Of a DNA stretch of 64,000 nucleotides, positions 41,373-53,849 are shown one piece after another; position 1 is the first letter of the stretch, and each line of letters starts with the position of its first letter. Both the position numbers and the translations under genes were made by a program. The stretch lies in assembly GCF_035582795.1 (NCBI RefSeq), contig NW_027445653.1, forward strand, positions 372,001 to 436,000. The letters run 5' to 3'. The DNA is from Mycteria americana. Its lineage: Eukaryota > Chordata > Aves > Ciconiiformes > Ciconiidae. The notes under the pieces are model-generated. The model did no database searches. It was not told the DNA's origin and saw only the letters and a list, made by a program, of their open reading frames with translations.

Positions 41373-43586
41373 CTGGTCAAGGAGGAAAAGGCAGTGACAA
41401 GTGAGGAGAGACTTCTCTGAGTAAACCTACTCCATGTCTCAGAGAAACAGCCCTCGTGGCCTCTCTCTTTCCAGGAAGGTCTTCGTGCAGCTCCCTGGCT
41501 TGAGCTCTGGTGTGTGCTGGGTTGGGGTGTAGTGGGGAGCAGGGGACTCCTCTGTGGAGGAATCAGTCCTGCTGTGCAGCCACAGCTAAACAGGAACCAG
41601 GAGTGATCTCAGGGTCAATTTAATCATGGTTTCAAAGAGCTTTTCAGCATTGTCCTTCCCAATTCACCCAATTGCAGAAGCAAGGTGCAGGGCTTTTGTT
41701 TTTGTTTATTTTGCTCCTGTTGCCCCTCTCACATCTGGGGAGTGTTTTCTGAAGGCAGAAATCCTTGGCATTTCTGCTACACCACAAGTGCTACACTGAG
41801 AGTCCTGAGAGGCAGAAGGACAGACCCTTAGTGCAGATGGAGGAGAGCTGGTCTGTCCATCATTCTTGCTCCCAGCAGTCCTTGGCTCACACCTCTTTGG
41901 TCTGGATGGTGATCACACTCAGATGTTCCCCTGAAAGGAAATTGGATTCTGCTGGGAACAGCTGAATCCAGCCTGAAAGGGCAGATGATCTCCACCCTCC
42001 CCTCCCCAGGGAAGAGCTGTGCTCTTCTGGATGCCCTAAAAATGGGGTGTCCTTAACGGGCAGTCAGCCTTATCCCCATGCCATGGACTGCTTTGCCCAG
42101 TGCCCCAGAGAGCCGCCTTGCACCCACGGAAACATGAGCATGGCAGGACCTGCAGGATCAGCTGGTGAGCTGCAGCTGAAACCCCCTTTCCCAGAGAGCC
42201 TGAGAACAAGAGCAGCAGCACCAGGGAGGGGTGGGGAAACCAAGAGAAATGCCCCAGTGCTTGTGCCAAGGGAAGCAGGGCCAGGACGGACAGACAGGCA
42301 CTCGGGAGAGTCTCCTCTGCTGCAGAGGAGGCAACTCCTGCCCTGGAAGCCCTGACCTTGAGGGCAGAGGCTCTGCTGGGTGGGAGAACAGCCCAGGGGG
42401 CCTTGACTGGGGAAAAGGCATGCTCACTGAAGGGCTGGCAGGGAGGTGCCCAGATCCCCCTCAGCCTTTGCTGTCAGCCCTTTCCTCTCCGTCCCTGCCC
42501 TTATCTCTGCTGCCTGGAGCTGTCCCTGCCAGGAGCCGTTTCTCTGTCCCCATGTCTCCTCCCTGCCAGTGCTCACAGAGCCCATCCCACGCACTGGGTG
42601 CTTCAGCTCTGTGTTGCAGACTCCTCCTGGCAGCAGGGCACTGGCCAGGGCCATCTGTGTGTTGGCAAGTCCTAAGGAGCACCTCATATGAACCCTGAAG
42701 ACACCATAAAGGTGACATTGGTGCTTTCTGTAGGCAAAGGAATGGGTGAAGGGACTCTATCAGGTTCCTGGGAACCTATTGATAACTCACTGTAACGCTG
42801 TAGGAGTCTCGGTCATTCGTCCAAAACTGAAAGAACCATCACCATTCCTCACCACCACCACCAGCACAACAGGAAACTGGAAACACCTTTACACAAGGTA
42901 GCCCCTGCCTTGATACGCTTCTTGAAAACTCCCCTGGGAAATGTCCTGGGGGTGATGTGGAGCTGTGAGCAGCCCTGACCCATGCAGCACCCTTGGGACA
43001 GCAGAAGGACCCTGCCCTGACGGGGGTGGCTCCTTCCACCCACAGCCTCTCCCGGCAGAGCCATGGGGAGCTCCCCGGGCAGGCTGAGTGCTGACCCTGG
43101 CAGGCAGCAGACTCCCTGCCGTGGCACACAGCACCCAGGGGCACAGGGACCCTGCTCGGAAGGACAGCCCTGGGCACCCCTGCCTGCACACCCGGCTTCA
43201 CACCCCTGCGGTTGTTCCTGGGAGAAGGCAGAGGTCATGCCCCGTCCCTCTGACGGTGCGGCACGGAAGCCCTGCTCTGAAGCACGTCCTCCTCAACACC
43301 GAAGGAGCCTCGAGAGCCTTCCTGGCAGATCTTCTTAGACACGGGCTATGCCTGCTTTAGGAGACTGCTCCAGGAAGCCTCTGCATTGCACTGCACCCAG
43401 AGACACATCATGCCCTGTCCCTCTGACGGTGCAGCAAGGAAGCCCTGCTCCAGAAGACGTCCTTATCCTCTGCACTAGAGAAAGTGAGAGAATTGTACTT
43501 ACAGATCCCATGGGCTGTGGGATGTGCCAGCTTTAGGAGATCCCTCCAGCAACTGCAGCTGCATTGCCCTGTAGCCACACACTTAC
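41373..43586 (-). other. Predicted intron 1 of OR5
   Basis: The acceptor TTTTCCTCCTTGACCAG ends before 41,372, 22 bases upstream of the ATG; donor GTAAGT at 43,586. No gene inside apart from the candidate exon. Confidence 0.65.
41733..41804 (-). other. Candidate optional 5' noncoding exon of OR5
   Basis: 72 bases between TTCTGCCTCTCAG and the GTGAGA donor, as in OR2. Confidence 0.35.
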
Positions 43587-43860
43587 ACTGTCAGGGGCTG
43601 TGAAGATTTCTCCCCCAGTGAGCTCTCAGCATCCTCCAAGCCCAGGCTGCCTTTAACCTCTCTCTGCCTCACTGCTCTCCCCTCGCTGCCTGCAGGCAGT
43701 GCCCTCAGCCCTGCTGCCCTTTGCAGAGGAGCTGCTCCTGGGCAGAGCTGTCTCTCTGCAGCGCTGCCCGCTTGCCAGGAGCTCCCTCCATGCCAGGAGC
43801 CCAGCCCAGCTCAGCAGCAGAGGACCAGCCCAAGGCAGCACTTTCTCTGCCCCCTCTGGG
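43587..43860 (-). promoter_or_regulatory. Conserved 5' exon/promoter block of OR5
   Basis: Core at 43,711-43,857. Receptor-sense end CCTGACAGT followed by GTAAGTG. Carries the 28-codon frame MEGAPGKRAAL. Confidence 0.6.
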
Positions 43861-45148
43861 CTCTCTCCACATGTCCCTGGGGCTCCAAGGGCTGACGTCT
43901 CCTGAAGGGCAGCAGGGTCTCTCCTGGGGAGCGTAGGCAGACGCTAACTGAAGCAATCACTGACTGTCCCTCTCTGAACACTGGAGAGACAGAGTTTAGA
44001 AGTGGGATTTGCCCTAACACGCCGTGGGGGTCTACAAAGAGTTTCAATATTTGTCTCCCTCGACCCCTACCCCTGTCCCCTTGCCAGGCAGGACACCGTG
44101 GCAGTGACAGGCAGGGATCATTTCCCCACCGTGCAGGGCAGGGGTTCAGCTGAGTCCATCAGGTATTTCCTCTCTGGTGAGTAGCCCAGAGACTGCAGTG
44201 GGGTTCAGCTCTTCCCCATGCACCCCACAGGAGCTGAGATTCCTCTTGCTTCAGCTCAGTGTGCACAAAATAGGTGCCTGCAGAGCAGCCCCTGCCCTGA
44301 GCTCCCTCGGTGATCCATGGGGATGGAGGGTGGCAGTCAGCTGCTCACACACCAACACCTGGTGGCATCTGAGGTGCCAGGGGTGGTCCAGGACTTGTGG
44401 CTGTGTCTGCAAGCGCTGATGGAGCATCCATGGGACACCCCCAGCTGCCTGAGCATGAGCTGGGGGGCTGGGAGGGAGGGTCCCTTGGTCACCTCAGGTT
44501 ACACCCAATGGGTAGGGCATCTGAACGTCTCTTAGACTCACATGTCCATGGCAGCTGCTGGCCTTCCAGCTGGCCAAAAGGAGGAGTGCAGCAGAAGGAG
44601 GGTCAGGGCTCTCTCTGGGCTCCCTCCACTGCACTCACTAGAGCTCAGCTTACTACAAAACTCAGGCACGGGCACGTCCCTGCATTGCAGGCACCGATAT
44701 CATTGCAAGGCTCTTTCTAAGGGCATAAGAAAGGCCTCTGGTGCCATGCCAGGTGCCTGGGGTGCCCAGCGCAACTGCATGTGGCTGGCAAATATGGCAC
44801 AGGACCTCCAGGAAAGCCATGTCCCACTGGAGTGGGGGCTGGGCAGACACACCAGGGCCTCCCAAAGGGGTCCGGTGCCTTTTTACTAGCACCGGAATGC
44901 CAACACCCCGGCAAGGAGGCAAGGTCCATCTCGTCTACACCCAGGGTTGCTGCAAGATTGGGAGGCACATCACACCAGGGTCTCCACTCATGGCCCTATA
45001 CTCTCAACCCCTGACAGTTCTCTTCTCCCCTGTCCTCTACCCACCTCTCCCCGTGACCATATGAAGAAAACCCCACACCACTGATGTCCACAGTCTGGCC
45101 GGATTGCAGCCTTACCTCACCCAGGGACTTTCTCAGGGGTCCCTTGTG
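43861..45148. other. 5' flank of OR5 within the inverted arm
   Basis: No gene is seen. Nearly identical to 12,981-14,267. Confidence 0.4.
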
Positions 45149-45391
45149 TTCCTGGAGATTGGCACAAGGTGCTGCAGAGTCCCCTCAGGCAGCAAACTGC
45201 TCTCTTGCAAGGCTGGCATGGCCCAGGCCTGTTTTCCTCTGGCCTTGGGGACTGCAGGGATTGTTGTCTTCACGAGCATCTCATTTCATCCTTACGTTGC
45301 CACCTGCCATCCTTCCCAGCATGTCTTTGCTCTGAAGCAAAGCCTTTGCATACGTGGGGTCCTGGGTGCTTGGTTCCAGTTTTCTCCATGA
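45149..45391 (+). pseudogene. Olfactory receptor pseudogene P1, unit 2
   Basis: Counterpart of 14,268-14,510 with few changes (GMAQACFPLALGT; FHPYVATCHPSQHVFAL). Only the helix 3 region of a class II receptor survives. Confidence 0.6.
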
Positions 45392-45815
45392 GAAGTCTTT
45401 GCTGAGCTGCTGCAACCCAAATGTGCACCAATGCCCTCAGCCTGGGACACAGCCAGGAGGATCGGGAGCCCCTTAGTCCATGACAGAGCTTCTGAGGGAA
45501 CCACTGTGCTGACGTGGTGGGACAGGTAGCACAGCTTTGGGGACTGTGATGTACAGGCTCTTTAGGAGACACTGGAGGTGGCTGAGGAAACGTCATATGG
45601 AAATGTCTCATGATCCTCCTAAGCACCTTCCTTGGCCATAGGCCAGCTGGGAAGTGGGAGATGGAAAGGGGCTCAGCAGCAGCGATCCCTGTCTGGCTGG
45701 GTCTGCTTCTCACCCTTCCCAGCATGGCCACTGCAGGGTCACCCCATGGCCCCAGGGCACCACAGCCCCCTCGCTCTACAGAGCAGCACCGCCAGCTCAG
45801 GGCCCCGTGGGGAGT

Positions 45816-46015
45816 ATGTGTGAGAGACTGAAAGAGTTAATGCCTCAAACACTGTGGAGAGATGAGGCGCGATTTGCATGGCAACGGCAAGTCGGCTAGC
45901 ATGGGATGGGGAGAGCTTTTCGGAGGAGAGACTAAAACTGCTTGTAGCAGGAGGTTGGTCGAGATACATCCCAAGGTCCCTTCCAGCCTGAATGATGCTG
46001 TAGGAAATGAAGAGA
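45816..46015 (+). mobile_element. Partial LTR and CR1 tail at the unit 2 centre
   Basis: Counterpart of 14,938-15,935. Only part of the LTR is kept, joined to the last bases of the CR1 tail (GGTCCCTTCCAGCCTGAATG). It accounts for about 800 bases of length difference between the units. Fossil. Confidence 0.7.
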
Positions 46016-46530
46016 CTCTCTGTGATCTCCGTTTTTGGAGGATTTCAGGTTTCAGATCCACAAAGTCACAGCCAGCTTGACCCTGGGGTTGGTGATACCC
46101 CACCCTTTGGTGGGAGGGCACCATTACAGAAATTACCAGATCCAGGTGAGCATCACCTATGTGGGCACACATGGCAGCTGTGCTAAGAAGCTGGTCCCAG
46201 GAACCTGCAGAAACCTCTGGGACGGTTTGCACCCTGCAGTTTCCCCTTCCCATGAGGTCAGGGCAATTAAAGTCCCTAAGGGTGGTGTGGGGTCTTTGAA
46301 CTGGCCTTCCTCAAATTGCTTCAATAAGACTTTGTCCTCTTCCTCACCTGACTCCAGGTACTTATTTCCCACCAGCATGTCTCCCTGCCTGGTCTCTCCT
46401 GTGACCCTCCCCCACAAAAGCTCACCCAATCTGCTGCCCATCCCATAGAGGACCTCCATACACCCAGGCAGCTCCCTCACACTGAGGGCCTCCCCCTCCT
46501 GATCTTCCCCACCTGTCTTTTCTGAAGAGC
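46016..46530. other. Central spacer, unit 2
   Basis: No gene is seen. Nearly identical to 15,936-16,449. Confidence 0.4.
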
Positions 46531-46692
46531 CTCTATCCATCCATTGCAGCACCTCAAGGTCTCTGACCTGTCCCACCACACCTCAGCAGGTATTATATCA
46601 ATGTCACAGCTCTGTGACAGCACACGGGGCTCCAGTCCCTCCTGTCTGTGCTCCAGGCTGAGGCCATTGGTGCACATTTGGGCTGCAGCACC

Positions 46693-47046
46693 TCAGCTTG
46701 GTGCCACCAGGGCCAGCCTCAGCCTTATCACAGATCTGGTGCCCAAGATCCTGTGCAAGCAAAGCCTTTCCTTGAGAGCAGAGGCATGCTGGAGTGGATG
46801 GCAGATGGCAATGTAAGGATGAAATGATGTGCCCATAAAGAGCGCACACCCTGTGCTCCCCAGTGCCAGAGAGAACCATGTTTGGACTGTGCAGTCCTGG
46901 CAGGAGAGGACTTTGCTGTCTGCAGTGTCTCTGCAGCCTGGAGGGCCTGTGGTAGAGGTGAAGCTGACCTCCAGGAAGGACAAGTTGCTGCTGAAGACAT
47001 GCTTTGCTAAGGACATCCTGTTGTCCGGTCATAGTGTGAAAATCAT
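46693..47046 (-). pseudogene. Olfactory receptor pseudogene P2, unit 2
   Basis: Counterpart of 16,613-16,966: SSNLSFLEVSFTSTT, DCTVQTWFSLALGSTGC and FHPYIAICHPLQHASAL are kept. Missing both ends of the receptor. Confidence 0.7.
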
Positions 47047-48298
47047 TCACCTCTTCCTGGATTGCATCATCAAGGGGGTGAATAAAGGATGGGGGTAAGA
47101 AGAATCAGCAGCATTTGGAAGTGTTGGCACACGAGCGGAGACCCTGCTGTGACGTGCCTCGTATTGATGCACTGCCTGCGGATGCTGGACAGACATGGGA
47201 CAGACCTTGTCTCACTGCAGTGGTGGCATTCAGTCTCTTGCTCACACGCACCAAATGTACCTGAGATGCCCTGGGGTGTCTGTTATGGACCAGCCCTGAA
47301 TGGGGATAGCTGTGCTGTAGGTCCTGCACTGCCCAGCCAGCTGCACCATGCAGTTGTGCTGGGCAGCGTTGGCATCTGAGGGAGCCCTACAGGCCTGCAT
47401 TTGGCCATTAGGTTGAGCAGCTGCCCTGCAACAGGGTAGGCAATGTAGGGATGTCCATGGTAAACCTTCGGTTCCGCTTAGTGGAGATGCAGGAAATACA
47501 ACTGATGGAGAAGAGACAGGCAGACTGAGCTCCCCCTGTGGCACATGACTTCATTTTGTTGGGTGAATACCTCTATCGGCTGCCCTAAACATCCTCAGCA
47601 GGTACAGGTTTGGTTGTCCTAAGTGTGATCATCTTCTATCATTGCAGTTGGCCAAAGGGATTCCCCACCAGCCTCCAAGACATGGTGCCCAGATGCTGCC
47701 CTGTCTCTCAGAATTGCTCCACTAGAGCTTGCAGTCTCCTGCACATGTCCTGAACCACCTCTGGCACCGCAAATGTCACCAGGTGTTTGCATTGGACAAG
47801 CTCACTCCTGGCCTCTGTCTCCACTATTGACATGGCAGCTTAGATAAGGAGCTCACAGGGATTTTGTGCAGCTGAGCTGAGGCAAGTGGAATCCCACCTT
47901 CTGTGGGTCTGTGGGGTGTACTGGAGAAGCCCAATCCCCCTCCGGCCTCCAGGAATACTGAGGAGAGCTGAGATGCCTACCTGGACTTGGCTCAATCCCT
48001 GCCCTGCTCAGGTGGAAAGGATGCCCTGCCTGTCACTGCCTACGTGCCCTGCCTGACAATGGGACAGGAACAGGGGTTTCCAGAGGGGAACATTGGCACC
48101 TCCTGCAGATCCGCACTCCCTGGCAGAGCAATTCCCGCTGCAGGACTCAGCCCGTCTAGTGTTTAGAGAGGGACAGGCAGTGATGACTTCAGTCTGCTTC
48201 CAGCTGTGTTCCCCAGGAGTGACCCTGCTGCCTTTCAGTAGTTGTCAGCCCTGGAGACCCCGGGACACCTCGAGGGAGCCGGGAGTGGAGGGGAGGGG
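47047..48298. other. 5' flank of OR6 within the inverted arm
   Basis: No gene is seen. Matches 16,967-18,213. Confidence 0.4.
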
Positions 48299-48565
48299 GG
48301 AGCAGAGAAAGTGCTGCCTTGGGCTGGTCCTCTGCTGCTGAGCTGGGCTGGGCTCCTGGCATGGAGGGAGCTCCTGGCAAGCGGGCAGCGCTGCAGAGAG
48401 ACAGCTCTGCCCAGGAGCAGTTCCTCTGCAAAGGGCAGCAGGGCTGAGGGCACTGCCTGCAGGCAGCGAGGGGAGAGCAGTGAGGCAGAGAGAGGTTAAA
48501 GGCAGCCTGGGCTGGGAGGATGCTGAGAGCTCACTGGGGGAGAAATCTTCACAGCCCTCGACACG
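48299..48565 (+). promoter_or_regulatory. Conserved 5' exon/promoter block of OR6
   Basis: Core at 48,303-48,448, ending CCTCGACACG followed by the donor GTAAGTC at 48,566. Contains the 28-codon frame MEGAPGKRAAL. Confidence 0.65.
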
Positions 48566-50903
48566 GTAAGTCTGTGGCTGCAGGGCAATGCATCTGCAGT
48601 TCCTGGCGAGATCTCCAAAAGGTGGCACATCCCACAGCCTCTGGGATCTTTCAGGAGAGCTCTCACAACTTCTCTGCTGTTGAGGAGGAGGACATGGTCA
48701 TGTGGATTCCCTGCCCTCAGAGGCAGAAGACATGATGGCTGCCTTCTTCCAGGAAGGACCACAGGGGTGTGATGCCGGGTGTGCAGGCAGGAGTGCCCAG
48801 GGCTGTCCTTCAGAGCAGGGTCCCTGCACCCCAGGGTGCTGCGTGCTGGGGCAGGGATTCAGCCGCCTGCCAGGGTCAGCACTCAGCCTGCCCGGGGAGC
48901 TGCCCACAGCGCTGTGGGGAGAAGCTGTGGGTGGAAGGAGCGACCGCTGGTGGGTCAGGGTCCTTCTGCTGCGTGGGTCAGGGCTGCTCACAGCTCCAGA
49001 TCATGCCCAGAGCATTTCTGAGGGGACTTTTCATGAGTACGGTCATGGCAGGGGTTTCCTGCTTGAGTCTGTGCTTTCCTGAATCTGTGCTTCCACTTTG
49101 CTCTGGCTCACCTGGGTTGGATGGAAACACAGCCGTGCAGCTTAGAGAAGGGGAGGAGGCTTCTACACTGTCACCCTGAGGTGTACTAGGAGCCTCAGCA
49201 AGTGCCTTCATCCCCTGCCAGCCTACAGGTAGCACCAGCAGCACCTTTCCAGGTTCCTCAGGGTTTGTATGACCTCTTCTGTAGCCCCTGCACACACAGC
49301 GTGGCTGCAGGGCAGAGCCGGGCACACAGGGGCTGGGCTGGGCTCTGTGAGCACTGGCAGGGAAGAGACATGGGGCCAGAGAAACAGCTCCCAGCTGGGA
49401 CAGCTGCAGGCAGCAGAGATGGGCAGGAAGGGAGGGAACTGCTTATGGAAAGCCTGTGGCAGGGGAGATATGGGCACCTCCCGGCCAGCCCTGCACTGCA
49501 GATGCCTTCCCCGAGCAACCCCCTTCATCTCTCCTCTCCCACCCAGCACAGCCCTCAGCCCTCACGGCCATGGGGTCTAGGCTGGGAGGCACCTCTGTGT
49601 CCAGCAGACCAGCAGAAGAGGCGAAGGGCATCCATCCCTCCTGCCACGGGCCCATTTCCCACTGACCAGCAATGGGGCTGAGGGCAACTGTCCGGCATTA
49701 TCACAGTCTGGGAGGTGTTGTGCACAGCTGGGGACGGGTAACGCTGCCCTGAGTGCCCGGCTGCCTCTCCCCTGGCCTCTCTCGGCCAGACCCTCACTGG
49801 ACTTTGCCTGGTTTCTCCACTTCTCTCTTTTAAATTTCTCTTGTTCTTGCTGTCAGACTCTCCGGGGATGGGAGTTTCAGCTGCAGAGTCCCACACTGAT
49901 CTTGTGGGTCCCTTCATGCCGGTGTGTCCATGGGAACAGATGTCCCAGCTTCCCTCTCACCTGTGGGGCTGTGGGCAAAGCAGCCTGTGGGGCTGGGGAA
50001 CGACTCCATTTTCTCTTTCTGAGATGCCAGCACTAGGAGGACAATTGGCTATCTCCCTGGGGTGTCCCTCCAAGCTGTGAGCTGCCCTCCAGGATGCAGA
50101 CCTGTGCAGAGCACCTCTGTTTTATCTGAAAGCCCCATGGAGAAGTGCAGAGATACTACAACCGAGGAAATGCTGCTGGGTTGGTGAAATGAGCCCTGTG
50201 TGTCCTTGGCTAGAAGTGGGGTGCTGAGACCTTGAGAAAGGGTGAGACATTGCGTGGTCTGTGGTGGGTCCCTCTGCTCTCAGTAGTGTCTGGTTGTTTT
50301 TCAGGGTAAGGTAAGAGTGTGATCACCCTCCATCTCATGAAGGTGCAATCCCAGGCCAGCTGGGAACAAGACGGAGGGACAGATCAGCTCCCTCACTCTG
50401 CACTGTGCCACAGGCAATACTCTTGCCTCGCAGAACTCACTCGGTTCTCCCTGTGTGCAAGAGAAATGCTGAGGGGTTCTGACAATGAAGAATACTCCCC
50501 AGGTGAGATGGAGGGAGCTTGAAAAAACCCTAAAACCTCTCAAAGTGCCTTCTGCCATCCTGGATCCTTAGCACTGGCAGTGCTGATGCTGACAGGCCCT
50601 TCTGCATTAGGAGCAGTTTCATCTGACACAGCTGAACACCAGGTCTGGCCCCTGCCCACACTGTTCCCATGAAGTCACTGCCGCAGAGCAGGGCTGACTC
50701 CTGAGCAGCCAGTGGGCAGAGGCCCTTCTCCTCAGGACACGCTCACCAGCACCACCCAGAGCTCCAGGCACAGAGCTGAAGGAAAGTCTCCTAGAGAAGG
50801 AATTGGGGTGGGGGTGGTGGTGGGGTGTAGCATGGTAAAGGTCTAGTGATTGACCTCAAAGAAGTCTCCCCTAACTCTTCATTGAATCTTCCTCTAAGGA
50901 CAG
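48566..50903 (+). other. Predicted intron 1 of OR6
   Basis: Donor GTAAGT at 48,566; acceptor CTTCCTCTAAGGACAG ending at 50,903. The first 1.7 kb is almost identical to the OR3 intron. From about 50,250 the similarity drops and OR6 has about 115 additional bases that include a candidate exon. Confidence 0.65.
50434..50502 (+). other. Candidate optional 5' noncoding exon of OR6
   Basis: The acceptor ATACTCTTGCCTCGCAG and the strong donor CCCCAG/GTGAGAT bound 69 bases. Homologous segments with sites exist in OR2, OR4, OR5 and OR7, while OR3 has lost it by a deletion. Confidence 0.45.
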
Positions 50904-50926
50904 GCCCCCATGCCCTGAGGTAGCAG

Positions 50927-51859
50927 ATGTCCAACAGCAGCTCCATCACCCAGTTCCTCCTCCTGGCCTTTGCGGACAAACGGGAGCTGCAGCTCTTGCA
51001 CTTCTGGCTCTTCCTGGGCATCTACCTGGCTGCCCTCCTGGGCAACGGCCTCATCATCACCGCCGTAGCCTGGGACCACCACCTCCACACCCCCATGTAC
51101 TTCTTCCTCCTCAACCTCTCCCTCATTGACCTGGGCTCCATCTCTACCACTGTCCCCAAATCCATGGTCAGTTCCCTGTGGGACACCAGGGCCATCTCCT
51201 ACACAGGATGTGCTGCACAAGTCTTTTTCTTCCTCTTCTTGATCACAGCAGAGTATTATCTCCTCGCAGTAATGGCCTATGACCGCTACATTGCCATCTG
51301 CAAACCCCTGCACTACGGGACCCTCCTGGGCAGCAGAGCTTGTGTCCACATGGCAGCAGCTGCCTGGGGCAGTGGGTTTCTCACTGCTGTGCTGCTCACG
51401 GCCAATACGTTTTCCATACCCCTCTGCCAAGGCAATGCCCTGGACCAGTTCTTCTGTGAAATCCCCCAGATCCTCAAGCTCTCCTGCTCACACTCCTACC
51501 TCAGGGAAGTTGGGCTTATTGTGTTTTGTGTCTCTTTAGCTTTTGGGTGTTTTGTTTTCATTGTGCTGTCCTATGTGCAGATCTTCAGGGCTGTGCTGAG
51601 GATCCCCTCTGAGCAGGGGCAGCACAAAGCCTTCTCCACGTGTCTTCCCCACCTGGTTGTTGTCTCCCTGTTTATCAGCACTGGCATAGTTGCCTACCTG
51701 AAACCCCCCTCAGACTCCCCATCGTTGGATGTGGTTGTGTCGGTTCTGTACTCAGTGGTGCCTGCAGCAGTGAACCCCCTCATCTACAGCATGAGGAACC
51801 AGGAGCTCAAGGATGCAATGAAGAAGCTGATTCAATCAGTAGTCTTTCAGCAGCAATAA
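50927..51859 (+). CDS. Olfactory receptor OR6, OR14-like
   Basis: Intact, 310 residues, ATG at 50,927 (MSNSSSITQ). DRYIAIC at 119-125, KAFSTC at 234-239, and NPLIYSMRN near the end. It is one residue shorter than OR3 in the last extracellular loop (PPSDSPSLD for PPxISSPSLD). Helix 1 border AVAWDHH, helix 5 FCVSLAFGCF and PAAVNPL are distinctive. The tail ends VVFQQQ. Counterpart of OR3, from which it differs at 53 aligned residues, mostly in helices 2-6, although the DNA a few hundred bases upstream is almost identical between the two. Confidence 0.95.
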   Translation: MSNSSSITQFLLLAFADKRELQLLHFWLFLGIYLAALLGNGLIITAVAWDHHLHTPMYFFLLNLSLIDLGSISTTVPKSMVSSLWDTRAISYTGCAAQVFFFLFLITAEYYLLAVMAYDRYIAICKPLHYGTLLGSRACVHMAAAAWGSGFLTAVLLTANTFSIPLCQGNALDQFFCEIPQILKLSCSHSYLREVGLIVFCVSLAFGCFVFIVLSYVQIFRAVLRIPSEQGQHKAFSTCLPHLVVVSLFISTGIVAYLKPPSDSPSLDVVVSVLYSVVPAAVNPLIYSMRNQELKDAMKKLIQSVVFQQQ

Positions 51860-52070
51860 GCCCTTCACATGTCACTTCACAAGTGATTTCCAATCTATGT
51901 GGGGTACATCCTGTACTTTGATAATCATGTCTGTGCTAATCATATTTGCCCAGGTACATCTCCATCCCTTCTGCTTCTCTAAATGCCTGAACCCAGTCTG
52001 TCTGAACCAGAGCTCTTTGCACATGTGTCTGGCACCACGGTATAGCTGGCCTCCCATGTCGTGTCTCTGT

Positions 52071-52076
52071 AATAAA
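52071..52076 (+). promoter_or_regulatory. Poly(A) signal of OR6
   Basis: AATAAA in CTCTGTAATAAAAGG, about 210 bases after the stop. Confidence 0.6.
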
Positions 52077-53849
52077 AGGAGGTTTTCTCTGTGCCACTGT
52101 CTGCAGGTTGGGCTCTTCTTCCAAAGCAGAGGTCAGGATCAGGCTGAAAAATTGCCCCCATGAGGCCATGCTGCTGTGCTTCGGTTCTCCATGGGCTGAG
52201 GGGAGGATGGCTTGGGGTCATGAATTAGGGAAGGAGGCCTGGACTGAGCTTTCACTTGTGGGTGCCAGTGTCCCTGGAGATGGTGATGATCAGCAGGGAT
52301 CTTCCTGGGACTGTCTCCCCATGGCTCCCATGCACCACAGCCTGCTGGCTCTGCAGAGCAGCACCACCAGCTTGGGGCCCTGCAGGGAGCATGGGAAGGG
52401 GGCAGAAGCATGCGATCAGGCCAGCACAGACACAGTCCCCTGGGGAAAGGCTCTCTAGAGGCATGGATGATCCCTGCAGAAGAGCAAAGGCACAACTCTC
52501 TAGTTCCAGGGGTAATTGATGACACAGAGAAACTTATTTCTGCATGCAGCAGCTTGGGACAGGCTGCTCTGTCACTGGGGCAGCAGGAGCAGCCAGAGGA
52601 GTCCCAGGGCAGGAGCCCTGTGCTGGGGAGAGGGCCTGGCACAGAGGGGCTGCCAGCAGTTGGCAACAGGGATCTCCTGGGGACAAGAGCAGGGGACACA
52701 GGGACACACTGGCCTCTGTCTCCTCATGCTGCAGCCCTGGGGCTGATGGGGAGGCTGACCCTCCTCTGCCCCCCAAGAGCTGCTGTGCCCTTCAGAGGGG
52801 CTGGGGCTGTGCTGTGGGTGCTCAGAGCTCTGTAGCACCCTGCGGTGGGCACTGCCATGGGGCCAGCCCAGCCTGGGCTGCTGTGCTGTGCTGTGCTGTG
52901 CTGGGGAGAGGGCAGGGGAGATGGGGAGATCCGAGGAGGGGCTGGGCTGGGCTGGGAAGTGCCCAGAAAATGCAAAAGTTAGCTGATCTGTGTGCCCATG
53001 CAGATTGAGGACACACTCCATTAGGTGTGTGACATGGAGTCTAAGCTCATGGAATGGATCCAGGACATGAAAGGACAGGAGAGAGGGGGCTGGTCTGTGC
53101 CCTTGGTGGCATAGACAGACCAGGAAGGTGACCCAGGGCAGTCATCACCCCCCAGCCTCTCTCACCAGCCGTTTCCAGTACTGGCTGCTCACCTCAGGTT
53201 TATGCTGGGCTCAGTGCCTGTATCAGGGGAATGCCCAGCCCTGCCCGGTCTCTCTCCTGGCCCAGACCCTGGCAGGCCCTGGAGCATGGCTGGCTGTGAA
53301 TCCCCACAGCTGACACGGCCTCTCCAGGACCTTAGGGGAGGCTGCCTAAGAGGAAGGCCATGGGGTGACAAAGCCCCAAGGACTGCTGTGGGCATCATGT
53401 CAGAGGGACCGTTCCCCACCCTGAATGCACCCTGTCCTGTGCTGTGCCTGCACAGTGGGGCTGTGGACCATGTGTGGGGCCGCGGGGCTGGGATGTCCCA
53501 GGACAGGGCTCAGACAGGGGCCATGAAGCAGCTGCCAAGGGGATGACAGCAAGGACAGGTACAGACAAGGAATTTATGTACATTGCATTTGCTGTGCAGT
53601 TATGATTTTGGGAAAGGCAAAGGTCACCTGGAGTTGATGCCTGCATGAAAAGTCAAGAGTGAAATGAAGAGCTTTAATGGCTGTGTTAGAGACCAAGGCT
53701 GAACAAGGGAAATGCAGGGCTGCTGCTGACTGAGGAGGGTGATTTAATAACAGCAGACACTGATGCTGGGGCTGAGGCACTCAATGCCTCTGTGCCTGAG
53801 TCTTTACTGAAAAGGTCTCCCAGGCCTCTCTGCTCAATGAAGGGGTTCA
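52077..53849. other. Intergenic DNA downstream of OR6
   Basis: No gene is seen. Counterpart of 21,882-23,689, including the (TGCTG)n array at 52,878-52,903. Confidence 0.4.

Larger units (their letters stand above)
40409..45580. repeat. Left arm of large inverted repeat, unit 2
   Basis: Direct counterpart of 9,539-14,700, mirrored by 46,530-51,859. Confidence 0.8.
46530..51859. repeat. Right arm of large inverted repeat, unit 2
   Basis: Mirror of 40,409-45,580. Ends with OR6. Confidence 0.8.
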
